DNA from: Bog-473 sp963745665 | GTDB taxonomy: Bacteria; Actinomycetota; Acidimicrobiia; Acidimicrobiales; RAAP-2 | Assembly: GCA_963745665.1 (NCBI GenBank) | Contig: CAVUYE010000001.1 | Location: forward strand, 558,001-622,000 | Length of the DNA: 64,000 bases | Direction: 5' to 3' | Part shown: positions 18,844 through 27,152 of the stretch, piece after piece | Layout: every line of letters starts with the position of its first letter | Position numbering within the stretch: position 1 is the first letter of the stretch | Notes under the pieces: generated by a model | What the model saw: the letters and a program-made list of their open reading frames with translations, nothing else | What the model was told of the DNA's origin: nothing | Databases searched by the model: none | Program-made: the position numbers and the translations under genes

Positions 18844-20913
18844 TCAGGAGCGCACGGCTAGATGGCGGCGGCCGAAGGCAAAAGCCAGGCCGTAGAGGAT
18901 TGCCACCACCACGAGAAGGAATCGGAACCCCGTGATCAGCGAGAGGTACGCGAGGGCTCCACCGACGATCGCTCCAAGCAGATTTGCACCGAAGGCGGTC
19001 GTGGAAGAGCCCACGTCCTTGAAGCGTTGGGCGAAAACGAGGTTGGCGATGAAGATCGGGGCGAACGCGAGCGCTGTCGCCGCCACGAAGCGCAACACGA
19101 CTGGAAGATCCAGCAACGATTCTTGCGTGACGACGAAAGAGACGCCCAGAGATACGAGCAACGCAAAGTACAGCAACATCGGGCGCGGGAGCCTTATGTG
19201 TCGCGCGGTCTCGATCGCCGCGTAGACACTTATCAACACACCGGCGAACACGAGCGAGTACACGAACCAAGTCGTTCCGAACAAGAGGGCGAACTGTACG
19301 ATGTTCTTTGCCTCGAGCAACAAGAACGCCGCTCCCATCCAGAACAGGTCCACGAAGGGAGCCATCTTCTTGAGCGGCCCGCTCGCTACCCGCACCACGA
19401 GCAGGGACGCCGCCAGGATCAGGCCTAGGACCAAGAGGTAGAAGTTCGGAATCGAAGGAACCGGCAGGTACGGGTATGGACGGTCGTCTGAGACCGGCGC
19501 CACCTGCTCTCCGTCCCAGAAGCTCGAACAGTTCGGAGTGTTGCCGTCGAGCGCGACCGTGAGAACTGCCTGGTCGCGTCCGCCGAGGGTGTTTCCCACC
19601 TCGACACACGGACGCGAGCCGAACACATCGTCGAGGGTCGTCGCATAGCGGTCGAGCAGGAACGGCTGGTAGTAGTTGTACATGACGAAGGTGCCGCCGG
19701 GGGCCAGGTGAGATCTCGCAACTTGAATGGCCTGGGTCGTGAGCAAGTAGTTCTCGAGTCCGACTGGTGCCGACTGGCCCGTGAGCGCTGTCTGGGAGTC
19801 GGGCAGCGCATAGAGGATCAGCGAGTAGCGCTTTTTCGCGTCCTGTAGGAACGCCCGTCCGTCGTCAACATAGACGTTGACACGCGGACTCTCGTAAGCG
19901 TGCTCTGGGTTGTACTGCTTCCCGAGAGCCACAAGCTCCGGGTCGATCTCGACGGCGTCGACGTGGCGAGCCCCCGCCGACAGTGCCACGGCAACGTCAT
20001 TGCCCGTGCCCGCTCCGATGACGAGCACGTCGGAGAGAGAGCTGCGTGTCACATGCCGGTATGGAAAGAAGTAAAAAGGCTCGATCCTGTGCAACGTGGA
20101 GATCGAGTACAAGGTCTGGAAGGGGATGTTGTTGGCCGAGACCGACACCCCGCGGTAGCTATGGCCGTTGACGGTCGTGGTGGCCTGGCTCGTGGTGATC
20201 TTGTAGTAGGGGGACCAGACATCGACGCTCGAGAGCGATTCGACCAGCAACATCAGCACCACGGCAGCGATCATGCCCCACTGCCACCACCGCTCCTTCA
20301 TACCTAGAAGCAACACGAACAACGCGGCCACCACCGCACCCCAAGCGATGGGCGGGAGCCCGACGAAAGAAAGCGCCGAGAAAAGCGCGATCCCTCCGAT
20401 GCTGCCGATGATGTCGAAGCGGTAGGCGTCGAGCGGCTTGAAGTGTGCGAAGGAGCGCGCGACGGCCTGGCCGAGACCGGCCATCACGAGGACCACCAGT
20501 GCGAAGATCACCGGCAGGCTCACCCACTGCGACAGCGGATGGTGCCCCGAGAGGCCCTCGAACGCGTGGGGTCCGTGCAAGGTGACGAGCTTCACGGGGA
20601 AAATGAGCGCGAACGCGACAAGGACCGCAAGGGTTGTTGGCGTTAGGCGAAACAGATTCTGTGACGAATGAGCGCGCAGGAACCCCACCCCGATTCCCAA
20701 GAAGCTGGCCAAGAGCACAAAGTTCGGGATGTTCGACAGGTGGACGTTGTTGGCGGCCGTCCAGCGGATGAGTGCGAGCTCGAGGAAGAGCGTAAGCATG
20801 CTCAGCGTTACGAGCCGCCACGGGCTCCGCTCGAATGTGAAGCCGACAGGCCATGCAGCTGACAAGCGCCGAGGTGCGCCTCTGCTGACGATGGAGGTGG
20901 TCGTGGAGGCCAT
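18844..20913 (-). CDS. Polytopic membrane protein with spermidine-synthase-like SAM-binding domain
   Basis: 689 residues. An N-terminal block of about seven TM helices (residues 35-225) is followed by a soluble Rossmann domain. This domain has the SAM/dcSAM motif VLVIGAGTGNDVAVAL and the acidic turn HVDAVEIDPELVALG (about 290-330), then a further six to seven TM helices. This is the architecture of membrane-fused spermidine synthase homologues, common in bacteria and mostly uncharacterised. Catalysis on polyamines is not proven, because the substrate Asp region reads YALPDSQTAL rather than the classical pattern. It stands alone on the minus strand between a plus-strand secreted gene and an IS. 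Confidence 0.85.
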   Translation of the reverse strand: MASTTTSIVSRGAPRRLSAAWPVGFTFERSPWRLVTLSMLTLFLELALIRWTAANNVHLSNIPNFVLLASFLGIGVGFLRAHSSQNLFRLTPTTLAVLVAFALIFPVKLVTLHGPHAFEGLSGHHPLSQWVSLPVIFALVVLVMAGLGQAVARSFAHFKPLDAYRFDIIGSIGGIALFSALSFVGLPPIAWGAVVAALFVLLLGMKERWWQWGMIAAVVLMLLVESLSSVDVWSPYYKITTSQATTTVNGHSYRGVSVSANNIPFQTLYSISTLHRIEPFYFFPYRHVTRSSLSDVLVIGAGTGNDVAVALSAGARHVDAVEIDPELVALGKQYNPEHAYESPRVNVYVDDGRAFLQDAKKRYSLILYALPDSQTALTGQSAPVGLENYLLTTQAIQVARSHLAPGGTFVMYNYYQPFLLDRYATTLDDVFGSRPCVEVGNTLGGRDQAVLTVALDGNTPNCSSFWDGEQVAPVSDDRPYPYLPVPSIPNFYLLVLGLILAASLLVVRVASGPLKKMAPFVDLFWMGAAFLLLEAKNIVQFALLFGTTWFVYSLVFAGVLISVYAAIETARHIRLPRPMLLYFALLVSLGVSFVVTQESLLDLPVVLRFVAATALAFAPIFIANLVFAQRFKDVGSSTTAFGANLLGAIVGGALAYLSLITGFRFLLVVVAILYGLAFAFGRRHLAVRS

Positions 20914-21121
20914 CAGTGGGTGTCGGAGCGTACGAACGTCGTCGGGCTGCCCCGGCGTCTTCGTAAACGTTATCCAAGCACAGATAGGCGATTACGGAAG
21001 GCTTGCTTTCTAGGTGTCCCATAACGTGCGCGCTATTGCGGCGCCGAGGGGTGCCCCCAGGGTCCCGGTACGGGGCAAGGTTAACAGCTACTTGAATCCG
21101 CCGGGAGTAGCCTAAGCAGTG

Positions 21122-21451
21122 ATGTTTACGTCGGTGTGGGAACGGTTTGAGGTGGCGGCGCCAGTGGACGAAGTTGGCCGCATTGAGGAATGGCTGTTCA
21201 ACTCGGGCAACTCCGAAACCTCTGTCGCTGTGCTGAGAGAGGACATTCCTCGCTGGCCGAAGCGCAAGCGCGAAATCGGTGTCGTCGTCCACGTTCCGCT
21301 TACGCCGTGGTTGGCTGGCCCCAAGGATGCGCCCGCAGTGGACCTGTTGGATTTGTTCATGTTGCAGGCATCTCCCCGGAAAGACCGAATCGCAAAGGCA
21401 CTGAGGCACCACCTCAGGAATAGAACCGGGACGCGGCCCTACAAGCCGTGA
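21122..21451 (+). CDS. Small hypothetical protein
   Basis: 109 residues starting MFTSVWERFEVAAPVDEVGRI. Charged, soluble, no signal peptide or recognised domain. The composition looks protein-like (WPKRKREIGVVVHVPL), but the ribosome-binding site is weak and no homology can be judged. It lies in the non-coding flank left of the ISL3 element. Confidence 0.35.
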   Translation: MFTSVWERFEVAAPVDEVGRIEEWLFNSGNSETSVAVLREDIPRWPKRKREIGVVVHVPLTPWLAGPKDAPAVDLLDLFMLQASPRKDRIAKALRHHLRNRTGTRPYKP

Positions 21452-21631
21452 ATGTCGCCGACTCACCTGACTAGATCACCACAGGTGTGTTTGCGATTGC
21501 GCAGGTCTCGACCTCGATCCGTCACTAGGAGCATGACTGGAAACGGGTACCGGCGCTGGACAAACTCTGGTAGCGGCCAGAGAGCTGAACAAGGAATACG
21601 AACCGGAAATTCGGCCCTGTCAGAGCAAAAA

Positions 21632-23000
21632 GGGCCCTACGCGTTTGAGTGGGGAGAGCGGGTCCTGATCTTCGGTGGTGACGGACGCCTGGGCCAGGTG
21701 ACGCCGCCAGCGTGAAGGAGTACCCGCAGCCGGTAGTGATCGAAGCGGGTGAAGCCCCGTCCGGCGCGCTTGACCTTCTTTACGCACAGGTTCAGGCCCT
21801 CGGTCGGGCCGTTGGAGGCTCCGGTGCGATGGTGGTTCAAGATCTCGGTGCGCCAGCGCTCGAGCGTGGCGCCGAGGGATCGGATCTCATCGACCTCGTC
21901 GCTCTTGCATCCGACGATGGCCTTGTCGAGGAGAACCCGGGCCTCCTTGGGATCCTCGGTCAGGTAGATGTCGCGCACCGACTCCTTGGCCAACCAGGCT
22001 CCCAGCAGCTCGTCGTGGGGATCGCCGTGGCGCAACCCGAGCAGCACGCGGTCATGGCCCCGCTCATCGAGACGCTCATAGCCGGCGAGCAAGAGCTTGC
22101 GGATCCGATAGAGCGGGTCAGCCTTGCGGCCGCGATGGCCCAGCGTCTCGTTCTGGACGCGCCGGCGCACCTTGTCGACGCAGCGGTTGGCGATGCGGAC
22201 CACATGGAACGGGTCTGCGACGCGGATGGCGTGGTCAAGGTGCGGGGACGTGCCCGAGCGATAGCTCTCAGCGAGATCCGTCGCCACGACGCGGATGGCA
22301 CTCATCCAGTCGGGGTCCTGCTCGGCACACCATCTCCGCAGGTCAGTGGCAGCGTTTCCCTCCACCATGTCGATCATGTTCTTGCGGTTGAGGTCGACCA
22401 AGCCGGTCACGTAGATCGTCCGGTGCTCTCTGGTCGCAGACAGGAAGGAGGTCTCGTCGATGCCGAGGGCCCGGACCCTCTTCACGCGTGTCGGGTCGTC
22501 GATGAGTGGCGTGCCATGGAGCACCACGGCGTCCATCACGGTCCACCAGCACACTCCGAGCTCGCGGGCAACGACAGCGACCGGCAGGGCGAGCTCGCCG
22601 ACCTGGCGGGTGGCTTCTGCGCCTGCCCGCAACGTGAGCACGGCCCGTGGAGCGACGTGCTCGGTCCCTTCGGTCCACGTCTTGGCCGCACAGTCGGGAT
22701 CGACGCAGCGCCAGCGGCGCTTCAACCAGACGAGCCGTGCCGGGCGTCCGAAGCAGGGCAAGTCCCGGATGTCGACCCGGATCCGATCCTTGGCCTCAGC
22801 GCGCACACCGCAGGTCGGACACCCAACGAAGTCCGCCACCGTCTCGACGGTCACGACCACTTCGGAGGGGGTCTCTTCCACCGCCAGCACCCCGAAGCCG
22901 TCGAGTCCCAACAGCGCCTCAGCCAGACCGATAGCGTCATCCATCGTCAGGGGTCCTCCTCGTTGAAGTCGTCAAGAAACCTCAACGATGTCGGGGCCCC
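21632..23000. mobile_element. ISL3-family insertion sequence
   Basis: About 1.37 kb with a single transposase gene. The ends form imperfect inverted repeats. The left end begins GGGCCCTACGCGTTTGAG. The right end, read on the minus strand, begins GGGCCCCGACATCGTTGAG. I see no clear 8-bp target duplication. It lies only 80 bp left of the first tRNA-Thr fragment. Confidence 0.75.
21637..22944 (-). CDS. ISL3-family transposase
   Basis: 435 residues from ATG 22942-22944 with GAGGAGG upstream. An N-terminal zinc-ribbon has Cys pairs in GCPTCGV and RCVDPDCAAKTW. It is followed by a helix-turn-helix-like region and the DDE core, with candidate acidic residues in GIDETSFL, VATDLAES and the later ASNGPTEGLN segment that is diagnostic of ISL3 transposases. 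Full length for the family, with no frameshift, so potentially active. Confidence 0.93.
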   Translation of the reverse strand: MDDAIGLAEALLGLDGFGVLAVEETPSEVVVTVETVADFVGCPTCGVRAEAKDRIRVDIRDLPCFGRPARLVWLKRRWRCVDPDCAAKTWTEGTEHVAPRAVLTLRAGAEATRQVGELALPVAVVARELGVCWWTVMDAVVLHGTPLIDDPTRVKRVRALGIDETSFLSATREHRTIYVTGLVDLNRKNMIDMVEGNAATDLRRWCAEQDPDWMSAIRVVATDLAESYRSGTSPHLDHAIRVADPFHVVRIANRCVDKVRRRVQNETLGHRGRKADPLYRIRKLLLAGYERLDERGHDRVLLGLRHGDPHDELLGAWLAKESVRDIYLTEDPKEARVLLDKAIVGCKSDEVDEIRSLGATLERWRTEILNHHRTGASNGPTEGLNLCVKKVKRAGRGFTRFDHYRLRVLLHAGGVTWPRRPSPPKIRTRSPHSNA

Positions 23001-23080
23001 TGGCCGCGCACGCGGATACCTCGCAACCTCACGCTCCCCAGTTCAACGCGTAGAGCCGCAAAAAGTGCCTCCGACCTACG

Positions 23081-23122
23081 AGCCTGAGAGGAGATTCGAA
23101 CTCCTGACCTGCGCATTACGAG
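23081..23122. repeat. tRNA-Thr 3' fragment, copy A (island left attachment site)
   Basis: A 42-bp stretch identical to the 3' half of the intact tRNA-Thr at 38241-38282, from the discriminator base to the anticodon loop. Upstream tRNA sequence is absent, so this is an attachment-site duplicate and not a gene. It marks the chromosome-distal end of the tandem islands. Confidence 0.85.
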
Positions 23123-23238
23123 GAGGCTCGATGTGGTCTCTTCTCGTCTCGCAGAGTCTCATTGCGTCCCGCTCCGTCCTGGTCAAAAGGTCTCGGTACG
23201 TGAGGCGTGGGACGGAGCGGAACCGAGCGGGACGTCCT

Positions 23239-23270
23239 GGGACCCAATTGTTGGGATGGAGTTGGGATCG
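23239..23270. repeat. Arm-type repeat next to attachment copy A
   Basis: Contains CAATTGTTGGGATG followed by AGTTGGGATCG. The same 32-bp block with one difference is at 30975-31006. Each starts 117 or 116 bp right of its attachment core. The centre is a small inverted repeat CCCAA-TTG-TTGGG. Confidence 0.7.
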
Positions 23271-23536
23271 TCAGCCCGTCTTCAGATATCGCCGGAGGGC
23301 TTCCCTGATGACCTCAGATGAGGTCACCTTGTCCGCCTCAGCACGATCGTCGAGGGCTCGCCTGAGTTCGGGATCGAGGCGCACCGGCATGGCCCCGGCA
23401 GCGGCGGAGCCCATTGGGGGGCGGCCAGGACACGTCTAGCCTGGGCCTCCTCGCTCATTCGTCCGAGAACATCGGGCGTCAGCTCAATCCCCGATTTGGA
23501 ACGCCCATGGGACTTCTTGTCAGACTTCATCATCAC
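23271..23536 (-). pseudogene. Ribbon-helix-helix (CopG/antitoxin-like) protein, frameshifted
   Basis: The first frame starts at GTG 23534-23536 and reads KKSHGRSKSGIELTPDVL and MSEEAQA. The second frame takes over near 23425-23440 and reads GRPPMGSAAAGAMPVRLDPEL, then RRALDDRAEADKVTSSEVIREALRRYL, ending at TGA 23271-23273. Adding one base near 23430 would restore an 80-90 residue protein. The C-terminal half is a classic RHH DNA-binding domain (beta strand MPVRLD, then two helices) as in type II antitoxins. No toxin partner is visible next to it. The stop directly abuts the arm-type repeat of the island end. Confidence 0.65.
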
Positions 23537-23671
23537 CAGCCTCGGGTAGGCCGACCCGGCCGGCGTCGCGAACGGGAACTTCCTCGTCCCAGCTATTCCG
23601 AAGAAGGAGAGACAAATGGTCGCGCTCGAAACAACGGAGTCAGACCGAGGGCATTGAGCCCCTCGGCGAGG

Positions 23672-26600
23672 TTACTTGGAGTAAGTCAGTGCGTTTCCGT
23701 CGAGGTCCACACCCACGCAGAATGATGTCGTCGGACAAGATACGTCGGTGAAATTGCTTGGGTCGACCTTCGCGGGTCCCGACCACGTTTGCCCGTTGTA
23801 AATGAGGGCATCACCTTCCTCATCGACAGCCATGCAGAACGATGGACTGACACAGGTAGCTGAGTCCGGGACTGAAAAGAAGTTGTGGTTTCCGTTTCCG
23901 AAGACCGGACCGATGCCTACGACCTGTGGGTCGACGCTCATCGGCTCACTCCACTGGCCATTGTTGTACGTAAGGTAGTAACCGTCGTCGTCGAAGGCCA
24001 AGCAGAATGACTGGCTCGGACACGAGACACTCGTGAGTCCGTCGGCTGCCGGATCGATTATTGACGGCGGCGACGGAGTTGTCCCGCCGGTGAACGCTTC
24101 GTTGTTTCCGTCGACCACCATACAGAATGAATCGGTTACACAGGCAACCGTCATGGTGTCGAAGTTAGCCAAATCGGTTTGAGAATTCCCGATCGAATAT
24201 TGAACGCTCCAAGTGGTGCCGTTGTAGGTATAGGCGTCGCCGTTCGAATCAACCGCCACACAGAAATCGGGCCCGGTACAAGACACACTCGCAAGTGCGG
24301 ACCCAAAGTCTGCCGTTTCAGGTTGGCTCCAGGCTTGGCCGTTGTACGTAAGCGCCTCGTGATCGGCATCGACGGCCATACAGAAGGTCTGAGAGGTGCA
24401 TGAGATCGACGTGAGCCCACCACCATGTGGGTCGACGGTTTGAGGACTCGACCACGTCTTGCCGTTGTACGTAAGCGCGTTGCCTTTGGCGTCAACTGCT
24501 ACGCAGAAGGTCGGATTGGTGCACGAGATCGAGGTGAGACCACCGCCTCCTGGGTCGATGGGCACCGGAGCACCCCAGCCTGAAGACGAAGTTGTCGGAC
24601 CTGTTCCGGGCGCGGGCGCTTTTCCAGAGCTCGTCCCACCGGGAGCGTTGACTGAGGCCCTTGTCCCGGCGTACGGCAAGTCCGGACCGAAACCGAGAGG
24701 CGGAGAAACGTCGAGCAGTGCCTCAATGGTCCCATTCATACCGCTGGCAGGGACCGTCCATGTTGCACTTGCTGTTCCGGGTTGGTTGGGTTGCGGCTGC
24801 ATAACTGGCACTGGTTTTCCCAGCAGCGTGGGGTCCCCCGTCGTGGGGTACAGCACAAAATAGACCATGTCTCCGCTGCCGCCAGATGGCACTGAAGCCG
24901 ACAGCGTGACCGACCGACCCGGCGAGGACCTCGGGCTGTTGTAGGTGACGGTTGGCGACCCGGCGAGCGGGATTTTCACCTTGATGGGGCTCCATGTCTG
25001 ATCGGGGAGTGTGACGCCTGCGGCGGTGAGCAGAGTCGGGATGACGCCGCTCTCACTCGTGATCTCCGGCCCAGCCGTGATGTCGAATTCGGCGCTCCAC
25101 GTGGGCCCTGTGTACCCGCTGTCAAGGTAGGAGAAGGGGGAGGAGATGCTCAGATCAGCATCGCCTGCCGCTTTGACGTAAGCGAGGTCGGCTTGACCAA
25201 GCGTCCAAGCGCAGAGATTGGTGTTGTCATCAAGGCACGGCTTAAGGGAGATGCCGAAATTTAGTGCTGCCGACGGCGACAAATCGGCGGAGAGACTGAG
25301 GCTGAGGTTGGAAGAACCAGGAGTCACTTGGACCCCGCTCTGAATGTTGGTATCCAGTGCCCGCCAGTTGTTGTCCGAGTACTCAATTCCGTCAAATGCC
25401 GTTACCGTGTCGCTAACCGTGGGGCCGGTGAACGTGGCGCTGCCCGAGACGGTGCCAGTCAGGCTAAACCCGACCGACGGGCTCACAACACCGAAGAGAC
25501 AAAGTGACACCATGCAGAGGGGCGTCTGAATAAGCCACGTCCCAACGCTCCATTGACACGTTTCATCGAGCGTTCCCGAGGCGTTTATGGTAACCGAGCC
25601 CGTCGTAACCGTCACAGGGATCGACGCCTGTACCGCCAACATGAACTTGGTGCCCTCTGAATTATGCGTGAGGATTGCAACCAAATTGACCGTTGCAGAG
25701 TCTGAGAGCGTAGGACGTTGGACGCTTGCCGTCACGGAGCCCGTCGGACTCAACGTGCAACTCTTGGGCGGTGCTGCCGCCGGTTCCCACCGCCATCCTT
25801 TCTTGTCCACGCAGGTGAGCAAGCCGTTCTTGCCTTGGATCGTTTCTCCAGCCTGCGAAGAAGGCGAACATGTTTGTCCCGCGCTATAGCAGTTGCCCGC
25901 CTTGCTCAGGACCGTGCAGGTAGGTTGGCTTGTGCTGCCTGAATTGCCAGAATTGCTTGCCAGAATGGCGGCAGGGTCATATCGACTGCCATATCCGCTG
26001 AGTTTGACCGGATCATCTCCTGCCGAGGCGCGATTAGGGCTGAATGCAGCGGTCAGGGCGCCGTAATTGAGCGAAATCTTTGTCGGAGCACTGACGGCGT
26101 GAATGGAGAGCTGCGGGAAGGCGTCCAGCAAGCTTGATTGCTGGGTTGTGACCGTGAGCGAACTACTCCCTCGAGTCACGGAGAGCACCTTGACAAGCAA
26201 GCCTGCCTTGTTGCCACTAACGACGATGTCGCCGGCAGTGATGGCTGAGGTGTCGGCGTTGAGGGTCAGCGTTACGATTCCATTGCTGTCAGCCTTGACG
26301 TCAGAGCTCGGAACGAGGACGGTGTGAGGACCTGGTTGGGCAATCGTGACCTGAGCCGCCTGTGATTGGGCGCCAGACGCGCTGACGAGGATGCTCGCTG
26401 ATCCAAGAGATTGTTCAGTCGTTACTTCACCCGTCTTGGTTACGACAACGTTATTCGGGTTGTCCGACTTCCACCGGAGGGGCTCTCGCAGCAAGCGGCC
26501 AGATGCTGTCTTGACCTTGGCCTCAAACCGATACGTAGAGCCCGACCCCGGCAGGACTATGGATTGGTCTGAGGTGAAGACGATGCTCGCTAATCGTCCT

Positions 26601-26848
26601 GGGAGTCCTGCGGTCTGCGACGGAGATGGATGCGAACTGTGTCGTACCGGCGGAGAACTACGGGTGGCTGATGACGAGCAAGACGCGAGGGTCAGCGCGC
26701 CGATCGAGAGCGCCATGAGGGGCATGATCGGCTGGCGGAATGACCTCGCTATTGAGACGCCTAACCGAGCCAATGCCACAATGAGATCGGCGCTCCTCTT
26801 TTGTGATCCGGTCGACGTTTTCCCCGTCGTGATTTGGTCCACCCTCAA
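23672..26848 (-). CDS. Secreted lipoprotein with Big/Ig region and seven-repeat Cys-paired propeller
   Basis: 1,058 residues from a TTG (26846-26848); internal starts at the downstream ATG codons before GALTLASC are possible. A lipobox LASC follows a hydrophobic helix, predicting an outer-leaflet lipoprotein. Residues about 85-180 resemble a bacterial Ig-like (Big) domain. A central all-beta region of unknown type follows, then a linker rich in Gly, Thr and Ser. The C-terminus contains seven repeats of about 43 residues with the core S(I/V)SC.....FC.AVD..G.ALTYNG..WS. Each repeat has two Cys spaced by five or six residues. Seven units fit a closed seven-bladed propeller with disulfide-locked blades. 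Codon use is less GC-biased than in the core genes, in line with acquisition on the island. Confidence 0.82.
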   Translation of the reverse strand: MRVDQITTGKTSTGSQKRSADLIVALARLGVSIARSFRQPIMPLMALSIGALTLASCSSSATRSSPPVRHSSHPSPSQTAGLPGRLASIVFTSDQSIVLPGSGSTYRFEAKVKTASGRLLREPLRWKSDNPNNVVVTKTGEVTTEQSLGSASILVSASGAQSQAAQVTIAQPGPHTVLVPSSDVKADSNGIVTLTLNADTSAITAGDIVVSGNKAGLLVKVLSVTRGSSSLTVTTQQSSLLDAFPQLSIHAVSAPTKISLNYGALTAAFSPNRASAGDDPVKLSGYGSRYDPAAILASNSGNSGSTSQPTCTVLSKAGNCYSAGQTCSPSSQAGETIQGKNGLLTCVDKKGWRWEPAAAPPKSCTLSPTGSVTASVQRPTLSDSATVNLVAILTHNSEGTKFMLAVQASIPVTVTTGSVTINASGTLDETCQWSVGTWLIQTPLCMVSLCLFGVVSPSVGFSLTGTVSGSATFTGPTVSDTVTAFDGIEYSDNNWRALDTNIQSGVQVTPGSSNLSLSLSADLSPSAALNFGISLKPCLDDNTNLCAWTLGQADLAYVKAAGDADLSISSPFSYLDSGYTGPTWSAEFDITAGPEITSESGVIPTLLTAAGVTLPDQTWSPIKVKIPLAGSPTVTYNSPRSSPGRSVTLSASVPSGGSGDMVYFVLYPTTGDPTLLGKPVPVMQPQPNQPGTASATWTVPASGMNGTIEALLDVSPPLGFGPDLPYAGTRASVNAPGGTSSGKAPAPGTGPTTSSSGWGAPVPIDPGGGGLTSISCTNPTFCVAVDAKGNALTYNGKTWSSPQTVDPHGGGLTSISCTSQTFCMAVDADHEALTYNGQAWSQPETADFGSALASVSCTGPDFCVAVDSNGDAYTYNGTTWSVQYSIGNSQTDLANFDTMTVACVTDSFCMVVDGNNEAFTGGTTPSPPSIIDPAADGLTSVSCPSQSFCLAFDDDGYYLTYNNGQWSEPMSVDPQVVGIGPVFGNGNHNFFSVPDSATCVSPSFCMAVDEEGDALIYNGQTWSGPAKVDPSNFTDVSCPTTSFCVGVDLDGNALTYSK

Positions 26849-27152
26849 ATGCCCGTCGCCTGGGGCTTGAATCCAATCGCATATCGTCGCAGTCAGTCCG
26901 AATCAGGTCAAGGCCTGATCTCTGCCTAGGGTGGATGGTTCAGCTCACCGGGACAGGGTGGGAATTTCGGTGATCAAGGTGGGAGGATTCAGAAATCGCG
27001 GACACCAGCTGTGACGTACTTCCCTGTCCATGACAGTAGGGCTGGTGTCCTCGGCGCCGAGACGGCTGAGGGCCTCCCAGCACTGAACGACGACGACGGG
27101 TCGTGCACGCCCCGCCGGTGCCCCATTGTGCCATCCGCCGTGGCCTTGGGAA
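26849..27152. other. Intergenic region, no gene seen
   Basis: This 304-bp gap lies downstream of the CHAP-YVTN gene and upstream of the lipoprotein, all on the minus strand. An inverted repeat ATCAGG-N6-CCTGAT (26902-26919) lies about 55-70 bp upstream of the lipoprotein start and could be an operator. No convincing promoter hexamers or RNA gene were seen. Confidence 0.4.

Noticed and set aside
21601..23010. An 8-bp target duplication around the ISL3 element
   Set aside because: Flanking bases on the two sides do not match at the inferred ends.
23081..23122. A tRNA gene at the first 3' fragment
   Set aside because: The 5' half, D-arm and acceptor 5' strand are missing; it is an attachment-site duplicate. 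The same applies to 30826-30859.
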